Of a DNA stretch of 64,000 nt, positions 9,315 through 20,000 are shown piece after piece. The stretch's first letter is position 1, and the number at the start of each line of letters is the position of its first letter. The notes below the pieces were generated by a model. It saw nothing but the letters and a program-made list of their open reading frames with translations, did not search any database and was not told the DNA's origin. A program made the translations under genes and the position numbers. This DNA is from JAEWSN01 sp942493335 (GTDB lineage Bacteria; Bacillota; Clostridia; DSM-8532), in contig OW818693.1 in NCBI GenBank assembly GCA_942493335.1, forward strand, positions 1,860,001-1,924,000. The letters are read 5' to 3'.

Positions 9315-10772
9315 TTATGGAAGCTCACCGCCAAAAGGGATCAACCAAAGATTCCGATCCGGCAGAAAACTGGAAATGACGGGACCCAGGCTGTCTTCTC
9401 CCGAGGCATACACGGCTTTGCTCGTCGCAGTAACCGCCAGCCAGATCGTCTTGGTACCCGCTTCCGTGTCACCGAGCCAGACGGCGCCCTGATCCTTTGC
9501 CTTCTCCACAAAGCCTTCATACGGGAAATCCTGTTCCGCCAGATAGCCGGCCATCTGCTTGCCCAAGTAACGGATGTGCCAGGGCTCGAACATGACCTTG
9601 GTCGTGGGCTCCCATCCGGCGGGATAGCGGACAACGAAGCCATACTTCCAGCCTTCCGCCATCAACCACCGGAAATTCGCCGTACGAGCAAAGTCCGCTC
9701 CATATCCGGTTATCGCGCTCATGTCGAAGCCCAGACCAGTCTGATGCTCGCTTCCAAATGGACGCGCAACCCTGCGGAGCGTCGCAGCAAGCGGATCCGC
9801 AATCGTTTTATCCGTCTTGCTCCAGTTCAACCGCCGATCGAACAACTGTTTCTGCCAGACAGCGGAGCGATAGCTGTTGTCGAGATCAAACCCGCTCACC
9901 CCTTGCTTCTGGGCATCCTGCAGCATTTCCCGGAGAGCCGTGACAACTTCCGGATGGAACTGAAATGCCTCCCCATTCTTCAAGCACAGCAGATAGGAGG
10001 TCCAGTGCAGATTCGGCTTGTATTGGACCGGCAGCAGGACATCCGAAGAAACATAACGGAGTGTTTCCTCGGGAACGGGTACGAGGATTTTTCCGGAAAC
10101 TGGACGCGGTGCCGCTCCAAGCGTGACAGAAAGCAGATTTCCCGCTTTCACCTCAATCCAGAGCGGAAGCCGGACGAGATAATCGGAAGGAAGCATGAAT
10201 CCCGGTGCGGTGGTAACAGGCGCAAGAACCGGCTCCATGAATTTTCCCGACAAAGCCGATACGGTGGTTGTCGTGGCAGGGGCGATTTCCAGCTTGTTGG
10301 CGCGCTCCCTTGAGACAGAAGGAGGGATACGGCTGATGGATAATCCACCCGCGCCGGGCTGTCGGGGAAGTGCCAGAACCGCTTCCCCGAAATGCAGCTT
10401 GTCCCCTGCCTTCGGGAGATTTCTTCGCCACTTCAGTACAAGCCTTCCAGCACCTTCAGCACTGGCCATACAGCCTTCATCAAGCAGAAGGCTCAGTGTT
10501 CCATTGTTTCCGGCCCCGGCCTTCACATCGAACCGAAGCGCGCGCCCGTCGAGCATGATGGTTGAATCTGCGCCCGCACAGTCGAACGAAAGACGAACTC
10601 CCCCGTTTTCCATCCCGGCCGAACCAAGGGAGAGACATGGAAAGGAGGCAAGCAGATTGCCGGAAGTCGAGCTTGCACCTGATTGGAGAGGGAATCCCAC
10701 AGAAAGAAAAAGAAGGCACAGCATCATGACGGAAACCGCGACTTTCCCAAGTCTGCCGCGAATTCTCCCCAT
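9315..10772 (-). CDS. Secreted VanY-like D-alanyl-D-alanine carboxypeptidase
   Basis: Zinc peptidase of the M15B family that trims the terminal D-Ala of peptidoglycan stems, outside the membrane. 485 residues from the ATG at 10772 (MGRIRGRLGKVAV), which begins a clear signal peptide (VSVMMLCLLFLSVGF, then QSGASS). Residues about 40-250 resemble a stress or sporulation-type beta domain with a Pro-rich linker; the C-terminal part carries YRSAVWQKQLF, the SEHQTGLGFDM zinc motif (SxHxxGxAxD type) and EPWHIRYLG. An ATG at 10814 is an alternative start. It lies downstream of, and on the same strand as, the ABC exporter, separated by about 160 bp. Confidence 0.87.
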   Translation of the reverse strand: MGRIRGRLGKVAVSVMMLCLLFLSVGFPLQSGASSTSGNLLASFPCLSLGSAGMENGGVRLSFDCAGADSTIMLDGRALRFDVKAGAGNNGTLSLLLDEGCMASAEGAGRLVLKWRRNLPKAGDKLHFGEAVLALPRQPGAGGLSISRIPPSVSRERANKLEIAPATTTTVSALSGKFMEPVLAPVTTAPGFMLPSDYLVRLPLWIEVKAGNLLSVTLGAAPRPVSGKILVPVPEETLRYVSSDVLLPVQYKPNLHWTSYLLCLKNGEAFQFHPEVVTALREMLQDAQKQGVSGFDLDNSYRSAVWQKQLFDRRLNWSKTDKTIADPLAATLRRVARPFGSEHQTGLGFDMSAITGYGADFARTANFRWLMAEGWKYGFVVRYPAGWEPTTKVMFEPWHIRYLGKQMAGYLAEQDFPYEGFVEKAKDQGAVWLGDTEAGTKTIWLAVTATSKAVYASGEDSLGPVISSFLPDRNLWLIPFGGELP

Positions 10773-10933
10773 GATGCCGGACCTTCCGATGTACGCTTTG
10801 TTGCGATTCCTCATTTTCCAAGTATAGCATGGGAGTTCCGATGTTGTGAACCATTGTGAATCCACCGGCTCGGACAGTATCCACTCCGCGGAGTCCATCC
10901 ATAATCTCTGCCGAGGCACAAGAACCAAAGGGT

Positions 10934-12763
10934 TCAACTCACCAATACCGATTTTTCCTGTTCGGCCATGAACTGGTTCGTGTAGAGCTGGTAATAATGT
11001 CCGCGCTTTTTGATGAGCTCCTGGTGGGAACCCTCTTCGGCGATCTTTCCCTTCTCGATGACCAGAATGCGGTCAGCCGATCGTATCGTGGAAAGCCGAT
11101 GCGCAATGAGAAAGCTCGTGCGTCCCCGCAGCGCCTTGTGCATGGCGTCCTGGATGAGGTGCTCCGTCTCCGTGTCGACCGATGAGGTGGCTTCATCCAG
11201 CACGAACATGCCGGGATCCGCCAGAATGGCACGGGCAAACGAGATGAGCTGCTTCTGCCCGGTGGACAGACGGCTGCCGTTCTCGCCGACTTCGGCGTCA
11301 TACCCCTTGTCCAGATTCATGATGAACTCATGCGCGTTGACCAGTGTGGCAGCCCGTACGATATCTTCCTCGGTTGCCTCTTTCCGGCTGTATGCGATGT
11401 TTTCGCGCACGGTACCGGAGAACAGATGGGGTTCCTGCAAGACATAGCCGATGTTTCCATACATCCACATCAGCGGGCGTTCCCGATAGTCCACGCCATC
11501 GACAAGGATGTTGCCTTCCGTAGGCTCGTAAAAACGGCAGGCCAGATTGACAAGTGTGGTTTTGCCCGATCCGGTCTCGCCCACGATGGCAATCGTCTCG
11601 CCGGATTTCACCTTCAGATTGAAGTGCTCGAGAATATTCTCGCCTTCCTTGTAGCTGAATGTGACATCCTTGAACTCGATCTCCCCATTGAACTCGGGCC
11701 ATGTGTCCCGGTTGGCCTCAAACATGCCTCCAAAGCGGTTTTCCACGCTTTCATTGTCCACGATGTCCGCTTCCACATCCATCAGGGAAATGACACGCTC
11801 GGCAGACGCCTGGGAGTAGTTGAGCTCCGTGAAAACACGGGCGAACTGTTTGACCGGCTCAAAGAACTGGACCGCATACGAAATGAAGGCAACCAGAATG
11901 CCGTAGGTGATCCCGAACCGGTTCAGCTGCATGGCGGAGCCGCCCTGCCAAAGTACAAGACCGGCCGCGATGCTTCCGAGAAGCATGATGATGGGCGTAT
12001 AAAGCGAGTTCAGTGTGGCGGCTTTCACGGCGAAGTTCCGCATCTCCCCTGTGGAGGTCTTGAACTCTCCGAGCATGGCCGCTTCAACGGAAAGACTCTT
12101 GATGGTCTTCGCGCCGGTGATGCCTTCATTGAAGGCGGCCGTCACATGGGAATTGAGCTTGCGAACCTGGCGGAAATTTCCGAGAATATGCTTCTGGAAC
12201 ACGATGCTGACATAAACAAGCGGCGGTACGGTGATCAGGACCATCAAAGCGAGGATGGGGCTGGTCAGCAGCATGAAGATGGCGGTAATGGTCATGTTCG
12301 AAAGGGACCAGAACAAATCCACAAGGTTCCATGACAGGGTCTGCCCGAGTTTCCGGCAGTCCGAAGTAAGCCGGGCCATGATCCAGCCGACGGGTGTCTT
12401 GTCATAATACGCGAGGGGCAGGGTCTGCAGCTTGCCGAATGCAGCCTTTCGGATGTCATAGGGCACATTGATTTCCACATGGCCTGCATTCAGGATCATG
12501 AACCGGATGTTGATGGCCTGCATGGTGATCAGGGCGAGTGCCACCAGCGACAGCGGCAGCAGCATGTCATACTTGCCCGTGAGTGCGACATTGTCGACGG
12601 CGAACCGGTTGAATTGCGGAAAAGCTGCATCCACCAAGCCGATGAGAACCATCTGGCCGCAGAGCATGAGGATCTTGTTCTTGTGTGGTGCCGCAAAGGC
12701 CAGCAAACGTTTCCAGACTCTCAGGTCTATCCGTTTGCTGTATTCCTGTTCTTCGAAGTTCAT
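10934..12763 (-). CDS. ABC exporter subunit, BmrD/LmrD-like, canonical ATPase site
   Basis: 609-residue half-transporter: six N-terminal membrane helices (about residues 30-330) and a C-terminal nucleotide-binding domain with Walker A VGETGSGKTT, signature LSTGQKQL, Walker B MFVLDEATSSVD with the catalytic Glu, and H-loop IAHRLSTIR. The signature Gly is Thr, as is common where the partner's catalytic base is degenerate. Its ATG overlaps the upstream partner's stop as ATGA (12760-12763) behind AGGAGGAAACCGC, so translation is coupled and the two proteins should form a heterodimer. BmrCD/LmrCD-type pairs export drugs; the actual substrate is not shown. Confidence 0.9.
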   Translation of the reverse strand: MNFEEQEYSKRIDLRVWKRLLAFAAPHKNKILMLCGQMVLIGLVDAAFPQFNRFAVDNVALTGKYDMLLPLSLVALALITMQAINIRFMILNAGHVEINVPYDIRKAAFGKLQTLPLAYYDKTPVGWIMARLTSDCRKLGQTLSWNLVDLFWSLSNMTITAIFMLLTSPILALMVLITVPPLVYVSIVFQKHILGNFRQVRKLNSHVTAAFNEGITGAKTIKSLSVEAAMLGEFKTSTGEMRNFAVKAATLNSLYTPIIMLLGSIAAGLVLWQGGSAMQLNRFGITYGILVAFISYAVQFFEPVKQFARVFTELNYSQASAERVISLMDVEADIVDNESVENRFGGMFEANRDTWPEFNGEIEFKDVTFSYKEGENILEHFNLKVKSGETIAIVGETGSGKTTLVNLACRFYEPTEGNILVDGVDYRERPLMWMYGNIGYVLQEPHLFSGTVRENIAYSRKEATEEDIVRAATLVNAHEFIMNLDKGYDAEVGENGSRLSTGQKQLISFARAILADPGMFVLDEATSSVDTETEHLIQDAMHKALRGRTSFLIAHRLSTIRSADRILVIEKGKIAEEGSHQELIKKRGHYYQLYTNQFMAEQEKSVLVS

Positions 12764-14556
12764 GCGGTTTCCTCCTGTTCGCCAATGTTGCTTTGAATAT
12801 CCCAAATGCGCTTATAGTGGCCATCCTGGGCGATCAGTTCTTCGTGTGTCCCACGCTGGGCGATACGGCCCTGTTCCAGGACCAGAATCTGGTCCGCTTC
12901 TGCGAGGGTGGTTATGCGATGGGAGACAATGAGGGTGGTCGTATCCTTGCTGCGTTCCTTCAAAGCCTTCCGGATGGATGCATCCGTCTCGGTGTCTACG
13001 GCGGACAAGGAGTCATCGAAGATAAGAATGGGCACTTCACGCAGTACGGTGCGGGCGATTGCAACACGCTGCCTCTGTCCGCCGGACAGGGTGACACCGC
13101 GTTCGCCGACCATCGTCTTGTAACCTTCCTCAAACTCCAGGATGGCGTCGTGCACGCAGGCGATATCGGCCGCTTCCTCAACCTGTTCGTCCGTCGCGGA
13201 GGGTTCTCCGATGCGGATGTTTTCACGCAGGTTTTTGGAGAACAGGAACGGTTCCTGAAGCACAATGCCGATTTTTTCGCGAACCGCCTGGCGACTGAGT
13301 TCCGAAAGCTCCTGCCCGTCCAGACGGATGGACCCGCCCTGATAGTCATACATGCGCAGCAGAAGGTGCAGCAATGTACTCTTGCCGGAGCCGGTGGCAC
13401 CGAGGATGGCTGTGGTGCTTCCTTTTTTCACGGTGAAGCTGACATCCTCCAGAATCGGCTTGTCCTCGTCATATCCGAACTTCACATGGTCAAACTCAAT
13501 GACGCCGTCCACACGCAGGTTGGACTTTCCCGTTTCGTAATCCTCTATGGGCGTATCCAGAATCTCGTTGATACGACGCAGGGATACGAAGGATTGCCCC
13601 ATGAACCCCATGCTCTGTGCAAGTCCGCGGATGGGCCAGATGAGCATGCCGGCATAAGAGGAGAACGCAACGAGCGTCCCGATGCTGATGCTCTTCTGGG
13701 AAGCCCAGTAGGCGCCGACCACAATGACGGCCGCGTACTGCACCATGCACAGGAAGTCGGAAAGCGACCAGAAAGAGGACATGAGCTTGACGATTTTCAG
13801 GACCAGATTTTTGTATTTCTGGTTCTTTTCGTCGAATTTGTCCATCTCCAGCTGTTGGGCGGCAAACGCCTTCACAACGCGAACACCCGTCAGATTCTCC
13901 TGCAGGGTGGCGGACATGAAGCCTTCCGCCTCGTCCGTTTCGGAGAACGTTTTCATCATGTTGAGGAAGAATCTGATCGTGGCAAGGGCAATGATGGGAA
14001 TCAGCGCCACGGAGATCAGTGTATAAGTCCCGTTCATGGAGGCCATGATGAATAGGACGACGATCACCTGGAAGACCGTTGAGAAGGCGTCGATGAACTG
14101 GCCGCCAACGAATCCCATGACCGTTTCAATGTCGGACGTGCAACGCTGGATGATGTCGCCGGTCTGCGCTTTCACGTGATAATCGAAGGGAAGCCGGTTC
14201 AAGTGGTTATAGAGGCGGTTGCGCATCCGGCGGGCGGACCCTTCGGATGTCATGGCGCTCCATTTGCCACGACCAAACAAGCACAAACCCTGAAGCCCGG
14301 TAAGACCGACAAGCAATACCAGCAGGCTCCAGAGATTGCTTCGGACCCAGACGATGCCAGCCTCCCCGCCGATGATCGACAGCAGCCAGCCCGGCAGTTC
14401 CACCGGTTTTCCGCCGAGAACGGAGTCCAGCGATGTGCGCACGATCAGCGGGATGAGGGACGCAAAAAGCACATTGACCATGACGGAGCCCAGCGCCAGG
14501 AAAAAGGTAAGTCGCTGACCCTTCATGAATTGCAGAAGTTGTCTGATCTTCTTCAT
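12760..14556 (-). CDS. ABC exporter subunit, BmrC/LmrC-like, degenerate ATPase site
   Basis: 598-residue half-transporter, six membrane helices then an ATPase domain with Walker A LGATGSGKST, canonical signature LSGGQRQRVAIAR and Walker B LIFDDSLSAVD, where the catalytic Glu is Asp. This degenerate site is the hallmark of heterodimeric exporters, and pairs with the canonical site of the downstream subunit. ATG 14556 follows AGGAGGACATC. The leader upstream holds a 34-codon peptide gene and competing hairpins, so expression is probably induced when ribosomes stall or slow, as for bmrCD of Bacillus subtilis. Confidence 0.9.
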   Translation of the reverse strand: MKKIRQLLQFMKGQRLTFFLALGSVMVNVLFASLIPLIVRTSLDSVLGGKPVELPGWLLSIIGGEAGIVWVRSNLWSLLVLLVGLTGLQGLCLFGRGKWSAMTSEGSARRMRNRLYNHLNRLPFDYHVKAQTGDIIQRCTSDIETVMGFVGGQFIDAFSTVFQVIVVLFIMASMNGTYTLISVALIPIIALATIRFFLNMMKTFSETDEAEGFMSATLQENLTGVRVVKAFAAQQLEMDKFDEKNQKYKNLVLKIVKLMSSFWSLSDFLCMVQYAAVIVVGAYWASQKSISIGTLVAFSSYAGMLIWPIRGLAQSMGFMGQSFVSLRRINEILDTPIEDYETGKSNLRVDGVIEFDHVKFGYDEDKPILEDVSFTVKKGSTTAILGATGSGKSTLLHLLLRMYDYQGGSIRLDGQELSELSRQAVREKIGIVLQEPFLFSKNLRENIRIGEPSATDEQVEEAADIACVHDAILEFEEGYKTMVGERGVTLSGGQRQRVAIARTVLREVPILIFDDSLSAVDTETDASIRKALKERSKDTTTLIVSHRITTLAEADQILVLEQGRIAQRGTHEELIAQDGHYKRIWDIQSNIGEQEETA

Positions 14557-14699
14557 GATGTCCTCCTGTGGGTGCGGTGAGGGGATACAGTACAGGATCG
14601 AGGTACAGGGCGTGTTGCAGGTTTTTTGTGAAGCGAGCCCTTGCGAAGCTGGCGCACCCCTCATAAGGTTGGGAAACCAATAGGTCCTCGGGGACTACC

Positions 14700-14737
14700 A
14701 AAAAAGACACCGCTTTGTCTGCATGGACATGACAAAG
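14700..14737 (-). promoter_or_regulatory. Attenuator: competing antiterminator and terminator before the ABC exporter
   Basis: On the minus strand CTTTGTC (14731-14737) can pair with GACAAAG (14713-14719). The same AGACA (14716-14720) can instead pair with TGTCT (14705-14709), which runs straight into six T residues (14700-14705). The two stems are mutually exclusive, as in transcription attenuators. The structure lies between the leader peptide and the first exporter gene. Confidence 0.6.
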
Positions 14738-14820
14738 TATGGTAACCCTTCATATCTCCGATGCTCAGTTTTCCTTTTCCCTTTATGCGGGCTGCCTTCC
14801 GGCGCGAGTTCGGGAATGGA

Positions 14821-14925
14821 TTATTTCCCGAATGGATGTGACGGGAAGGATCTCCCGGCCGCGGCAGCCACTTCTCCTGATATCGTATGTACCCTTGTTT
14901 CCACGAAACCAAATGGATGTTTCAT
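14821..14925 (-). CDS. Leader peptide of the ABC exporter operon (34 aa)
   Basis: A short frame MKHPFGFVETRVHTISGEV... ending FPSHPFGK, preceded by a perfect AAGGAGGT eight bases before the ATG (14925). Its end lies in a perfect 8-bp hairpin (TTCGGGAA / TTCCCGAA, about 14811-14836 by + strand) with the stop codon in the loop. By analogy with bmrB, ribosome progress through this peptide would decide whether the downstream terminator forms. The peptide carries the word HPFG at both ends. No other function is suggested. Confidence 0.65.
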   Translation of the reverse strand: MKHPFGFVETRVHTISGEVAAAAGRSFPSHPFGK

Positions 14926-15130
14926 GTGCGCGACCTCCTTCCAAGTGTGAAATGCTTCCCCATGGTATACCAAGATATTCCGCTTGGCAACGGGGTATAA
15001 CCGTTTTTTCACGGGGGGTAACATACATGTAATGTGAGTCCACAGTACGCGGATATTCCGTCCGTAATTTATGGACACTTCGATTTTTCAAGAGAGTAAA
15101 CAGATAAAAAAGAACAGGCCATAAAGTGGC

Positions 15131-15325
15131 CCAATGGGTGACTCTAGCTCTGATATGATGAAAGATATTGTTTGTATAGCCCCAATAGGTGTTTCTTGAT
15201 CTGACAGGCAGGAGTAATTGCTTGTACAGTTCCAGCGGGTGTCTCTAGCTCTGACTGGCAGAAAGATATTGCTGGTCCCAATGGATATCACTGGCTCTAT
15301 CAGTCCCGAACATATTGCTTGTCAC
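15131..15325. repeat. Four degenerate tandem repeats of about 50 bp
   Basis: Units begin at 15131, 15182, 15232 and 15278, each starting CCAATGGGTG or a near variant and containing a CTCTAGCTCTGA-like word and a GATATTGCTTGT-like end. They lie directly downstream of the methyltransferase stop at 15322 and contain no gene. Confidence 0.8.
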
Positions 15326-16275
15326 GCAATCGCAGTGGCGATCAACGCATAGGATGTGCTTGGATCATAGGGTGACCTTTTAAAGTCTCCATATAGACTG
15401 ATCTCGCGAAAACCAGCTTGTGAAAGCTGGTCCTTCAAGGTTTCGGATTGTAGCGGGTAAAGGGGAATCCGGCTTTCGTACACTTGCCCTTCCACTGTCA
15501 GCCGGGTGTGGAAAATGAAGGGTTCATGGGGAAGCAACCCAGGGTGTTCGGGTTGTTCAGGTAGTGCAGGTGGTTCAGGTGCGTTGTCGGTCTGTTCGAG
15601 CAGTGGGCGTAGTTCTGTTGTGCTGTCGGACTGTTCGAGCGGTTGATGTAGTTCAGGGGTGCTGTCGGACTGTTCGAACGATTGGCTAGACTTTGAGACC
15701 GGATCATATATGCGCTCGTACATACGTTCGAAGGTGGCCGCGCGGAGGGTTTTTCCGACCCCGGTGGGTAAGCTGCTCGGATTGTCAAATGTCAATGTCG
15801 GCAATGATGTAACATGATCTGTCAAAATACGATCAAAGTTGATGATCTGCAAGACGAGTCTTCCTCCGTCAGCCACGACATGATGCGCTTCTTTCAGAAA
15901 ATGACCGATCGTTTCGGGATCGGGCAGGTGGACCATGGAATTGCCAATGCAAAAAGCTAATGCAGCAGGTTCAAGCTCCATGGACCGCAACGCTAGCATG
16001 TCGCCCTGGAGAAGGCGTAATCCATTCGGGTTTCCTGCATCGCCCGCCTTTCGCTTTGCGGCAGCAATCATGCCTGGGTCCAGGTCGATACCCGTCACCT
16101 GATAGCCCATCCGGCATAACGCCAAAGTGTAGGCCGCGTTTCCGCATGCGATGTCGATAAGTTCAGCCGGCGCCGTGCCTGCTTGCTCAGCAAGAAAGTC
16201 CCGTATCAGCGGGTTCATGGGGAATATGGCGTCATAGTGACGGGAAATGGCCTCATAATAGCCTTTTGATTCCAT
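15322..16275 (-). CDS. Class I SAM-dependent methyltransferase with internal repeat insert
   Basis: 317 residues. Motif I LIDIACGNAAYTLAL, GIDLDPGMIAAAKRK and the DMLALRS acidic-loop region show a Rossmann-fold SAM methyltransferase of the methyltransferase-11/25 type. Residues about 200-250 hold a low-complexity insert made of three copies of a 15-residue unit (EQSDSTPELHQPL, EQSDSTTELRPLL, EQTDNAPEPPAL), also clear at DNA level as 45-bp repeats. The C-terminal beta segment (EPFIFHTRLTVEGQVYESRIPLYP) is family-typical. ATG 16275 is preferred because homologues start MxxxxYYxxISxHYD and a GAGG word precedes it. Substrate unknown. Confidence 0.8.
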   Translation of the reverse strand: MESKGYYEAISRHYDAIFPMNPLIRDFLAEQAGTAPAELIDIACGNAAYTLALCRMGYQVTGIDLDPGMIAAAKRKAGDAGNPNGLRLLQGDMLALRSMELEPAALAFCIGNSMVHLPDPETIGHFLKEAHHVVADGGRLVLQIINFDRILTDHVTSLPTLTFDNPSSLPTGVGKTLRAATFERMYERIYDPVSKSSQSFEQSDSTPELHQPLEQSDSTTELRPLLEQTDNAPEPPALPEQPEHPGLLPHEPFIFHTRLTVEGQVYESRIPLYPLQSETLKDQLSQAGFREISLYGDFKRSPYDPSTSYALIATAIA

Positions 16276-16340
16276 CTTGCATACCTCGCATGTGTATGTA
16301 TTACTAAGGAAGACTGAGTCGATGATTGTATCGTAGGGTT

Positions 16341-16398
16341 GGCTAAATTCTGTAGGCATGGTCAAATACTGTAGGTTTGAGCAAATACTGTAGGTTGG
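16341..16398. repeat. Three 20-bp tandem repeats upstream of the methyltransferase
   Basis: Units beginning 16341, 16361 and 16381 share an AAATACTGTAGGT-like core with a 20-base period. They lie in the 415-base gap between the methyltransferase start and tRNA-fMet, which otherwise shows no gene. Confidence 0.7.
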
Positions 16399-16690
16399 GC
16401 GCATTGAGCAGGGTTGATCACATTGGCTTTCTCTATTATGTTCCCCGAGTAATCGTCGGTGTAACTGCCTGAACATCATATGAAAGACTATTTCACGACT
16501 ACGTTTTGCTTGCAGTATCGTTTCTCCGATCATTCGCATGCTTATAGCAACTTCCTGAAATCGCATTCTCCTGCAACCGGAATCTGGTTGTTTCCCTACG
16601 CAAATGCCGTTTTACAAAATAAGCTTGCATTCAACCATATCCGATGCTATACTGATTAAGCCCTCAAAAAACCGGTGAGGTGCATGACAT

Positions 16691-16767
<77 letters not shown>

Positions 16768-16771
16768 ACGT

Positions 16772-16805
16772 GAAACCCGCTTCCCGTAAGGGATAGCGGG
16801 TTTTA
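16772..16805 (+). terminator. Terminator after tRNA-fMet
   Basis: AAACCCGC ... GCGGGTTTTATT stem and T-run directly after the tRNA. A similar but different terminator follows the second tRNA copy at 21201-21235. Confidence 0.8.
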
Positions 16806-16947
16806 TTATGTGTTCATTTTCTCTGATTTTACTGGTTTATACCGCCGCAAATACCGCCACAAGATGGATACATATATAAAATACACAACTTGTAGGACTT
16901 ACAAACATGCTCGTATCAAAGGGTTTCATATCAGGAAGGCCACAAAT

Positions 16948-16980
16948 CTCGTCGGGTTCTATACCCGAAGGTCAAATCCT
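16948..16980 (+). pseudogene. Decayed tRNA-fMet fragment inside the island
   Basis: 33 bases (CTCGTCGGG ... CCCGAAGGTCAAATCCT) match the anticodon arm and part of the T arm of the intact tRNA-fMet, with the anticodon loop changed and a few bases lost. It has no acceptor stem, so it is a remnant. It suggests an earlier insertion at the same tRNA. Confidence 0.7.
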
Positions 16981-17010
16981 CCGGAATACACACCTGAATA
17001 TGCAAGAACA

Positions 17011-20000
17011 TCACTTCGGACCCGTCAGAATGCTTTTCATCTCCGCTACCAAAACCGGACTTTCCACTCTCATGATGTTGTCAGTTTCTTTCGAAAACCC
17101 AAATGGAGCCAAGCTCCCATACCACATCACTCTATCGTCAATGAGTATCGTATTAGGTTGTATTTGCGATACATCTGTCACAGTGAATCCATTTACCTCC
17201 ATTCGCTTGCGCACCATTTCATTCATTCTGACCTGCTGGAGTTTAGGATTTTCTGTTCTATCAAGAAAAACCTTCAAATCCAACTTGTCACAGTTCATCG
17301 TATTGAAAATGTGATCTACTTGTATTATCTTCGCCGAAACATATGTCATAGAACTAATCCAGATCATATGCTTTGCATTCATCAGGTCTTCCTCTAGCTT
17401 GCCCCAATAGTCATCCGCATCATAGATGAAATCTGTCGAACATGGCGGTATTCCAGGCACACCGATCCTGTACCCAAGCTCACGATATCCTTTCAACCGC
17501 TTTCCATACATCCGTTCAAGCACAGAGACCCGCATGTCAACATAGTCGTATATCTGTACCGATTCCTTACCATCACACATACGGTGCAATCGACCGGCAT
17601 ACTGTGCCAACGTGCCCTTCCATGAAAAAGGCATGACAAGAAACAACGTATCAAGAAACGGTGCATCAAATCCTTCGCCGATGTATTTACCCGTGGCAAC
17701 AATTATCAATGGATCACCTGCCGCACTATGACTGACAGAATCCAGCTTCACCTTCTTTGCCTTGTTGGTTCCTGAACCGGTTAATGTGACAACATACGAA
17801 AGAGATTTTCTCATTTCATAGGCAAGGCACTCAACATGCTCCTTCCGATCTGTCAGCACAAGTATTTTTCGTCCTGACTCAGCAGCTTCACAAACATCCC
17901 GTACGATTTGCCGATTCCTCGCTTCAGACAATGACAAATCGGTAAAAATATCCTGGATACGATCAATTCCATTTCCCCAGTCACTCGGTATTCTGTAACT
18001 TGTAAAGCGTGGCATGAGTAAATGTGGAATGTTCCGCTCTTCAGCTTGCTGTTTTGCATTGTCACGATAACGAATGGGACCGCATTGCATGAAAACGATG
18101 GGATGCTTCCCATCTTGTCTGACTGGTGTTGCAGACAAACCATATACATGTCTGGCTCTCACTGCGTTCATGACTCTTTCGAATGAAACGGCAGCGACAT
18201 GATGACATTCATCAACGATGACCAATCCATATTTTGAGACAATATCACTTACCTGATCCCCTGTTACAACCGATTGGAATACCGCAATATCAATAACATT
18301 ATTGATTTCTTTTCGGGACCCACCAAGCTGTCCGACAATATGACGAATCTTCTTTCGTCCGCGTGCTTTCTCTTGTGGAATCAATTCTTCACGAATATCC
18401 AAAAATTGGTCGACCTTTTCTTTCCATTGTTGCATGAGTGGAACACTTCCCACCAAGATTAATGTATTTACGCGATGCTGAGCGATTAAGAACAAGGCAG
18501 TCACCGTTTTTCCAAAGGCTGTAGTCCCACAGAGAATCCCCCCACCTTTCTGTAGAAGCGCTTCAGCAGCAATTGATTGATTTTCTCTTAATACGCCTTT
18601 AAACACGACATCTATCGCATTCCCGTGTTCCCGTTCATCATTCAGTTCCGTTTTAACACCTAAATCAGAGGTAATCATCAGGAGTTCGTCATAGCAACCT
18701 CGCGGCAATCTGCTATAGCCATCAACTTCTTGATGACAATCAATAATTCTCGGGGTTCCCCATGTTGAGTAACGCATGGATTGCTTTTTGTAAAATTCAG
18801 GGTTCGAGAATGCAGCAAGCCGCTTGATGCGATTCATGGCTCTTTCAGAAAGACCAATTTGGGGGATATAAAGACCATCTGAGATTGTGAGCCTCAGTAC
18901 CGAAGGAAAATCAATCTGTTCAAGTGATGTTGTCGGATGCTTTATCCATGGTTTCCGTTCCTCTTCATCCGAAATACTACATAATTCCCCAAGATGTTCA
19001 GTCACTGCAAGTTCTGTCAGATACCGTTCCAGATCTCCATATGAGATTCGATGGAGTTGGCCCAAAAAAGCACATTGATCTGAATATACCTGCCATTCGC
19101 GGTCAACAAAACAGCTATACCCATTACGTGCAGCCTGCCCCTGAAGAGGAAGGGCAATCAAATTTCCAAACCCGCCTTTTGGCAATAAATCTTGATTGGG
19201 AAATAGGCGATCATATGATGAAAAACTCAGTTCATGCCGCTTACTCATCACTGCAGTCAGAAGTACCGAGCCGAAGGCTCTCGCTCTGGACGCTTGAATA
19301 TTCTCACAAAAAAAGAACCAAACATGCGCACCATTGCCTGATCTAGAAACTTCTACCGCACAGGGAATCTCATGTTCATCACAGAATTGACGAATAGCAC
19401 CGATATCCGAACGCCATTCACCCTCATCAAAATCCATCGCAAGAAACCAGCAAGAATTGTCTTCGAGGAGTGGATATAGCCCAATTACACTTTTCCCGCG
19501 CATATGTGCCATCACCGCATCATCTGTATAGCGCTGATAATTCTGCTGCGTGCATTCGCTACACTTAATTCTTGGTTTTCTGCAGATGCCGGGACTCCAT
19601 TGATTCAAGCAGGATGGCGAATAACCTGACTTTCCATTTTTCGTACTTTCCCATCGTTTTGCGAAAACATCATCACGCCCTTTGAAAAGAGAACGAAAGA
19701 GCATAATTTTTTCCTCAATTGTGCTAGCCTTCGTCACTTTTTTCGGACCAACTACATCTTCACTTCTGCTCTTTTCATTCAATTGATAGATGACAGGAGT
19801 ATGGGCAGTCAATTCGATAGATAAGGTATTATCCTCCGCAGGACGAATCGATTCGGTTTCTATACCAGTAGTCTTGTTCTCTTCATGATGGTCATAATCA
19901 TCTGTAAGCGTATAGCCGAAATCAAGCAGGAGTTTTTTCAGATGAAAAATCTCCTGCTTGAGTGTTTGATTTTCACTTTGAAGACGGTTGCATTCCCGAC

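Noticed and set aside
11330..14055. Plus-strand frames of 334 and 456 codons opposite the ABC exporter genes
   Set aside because: Shadows of Walker-containing minus-strand genes.
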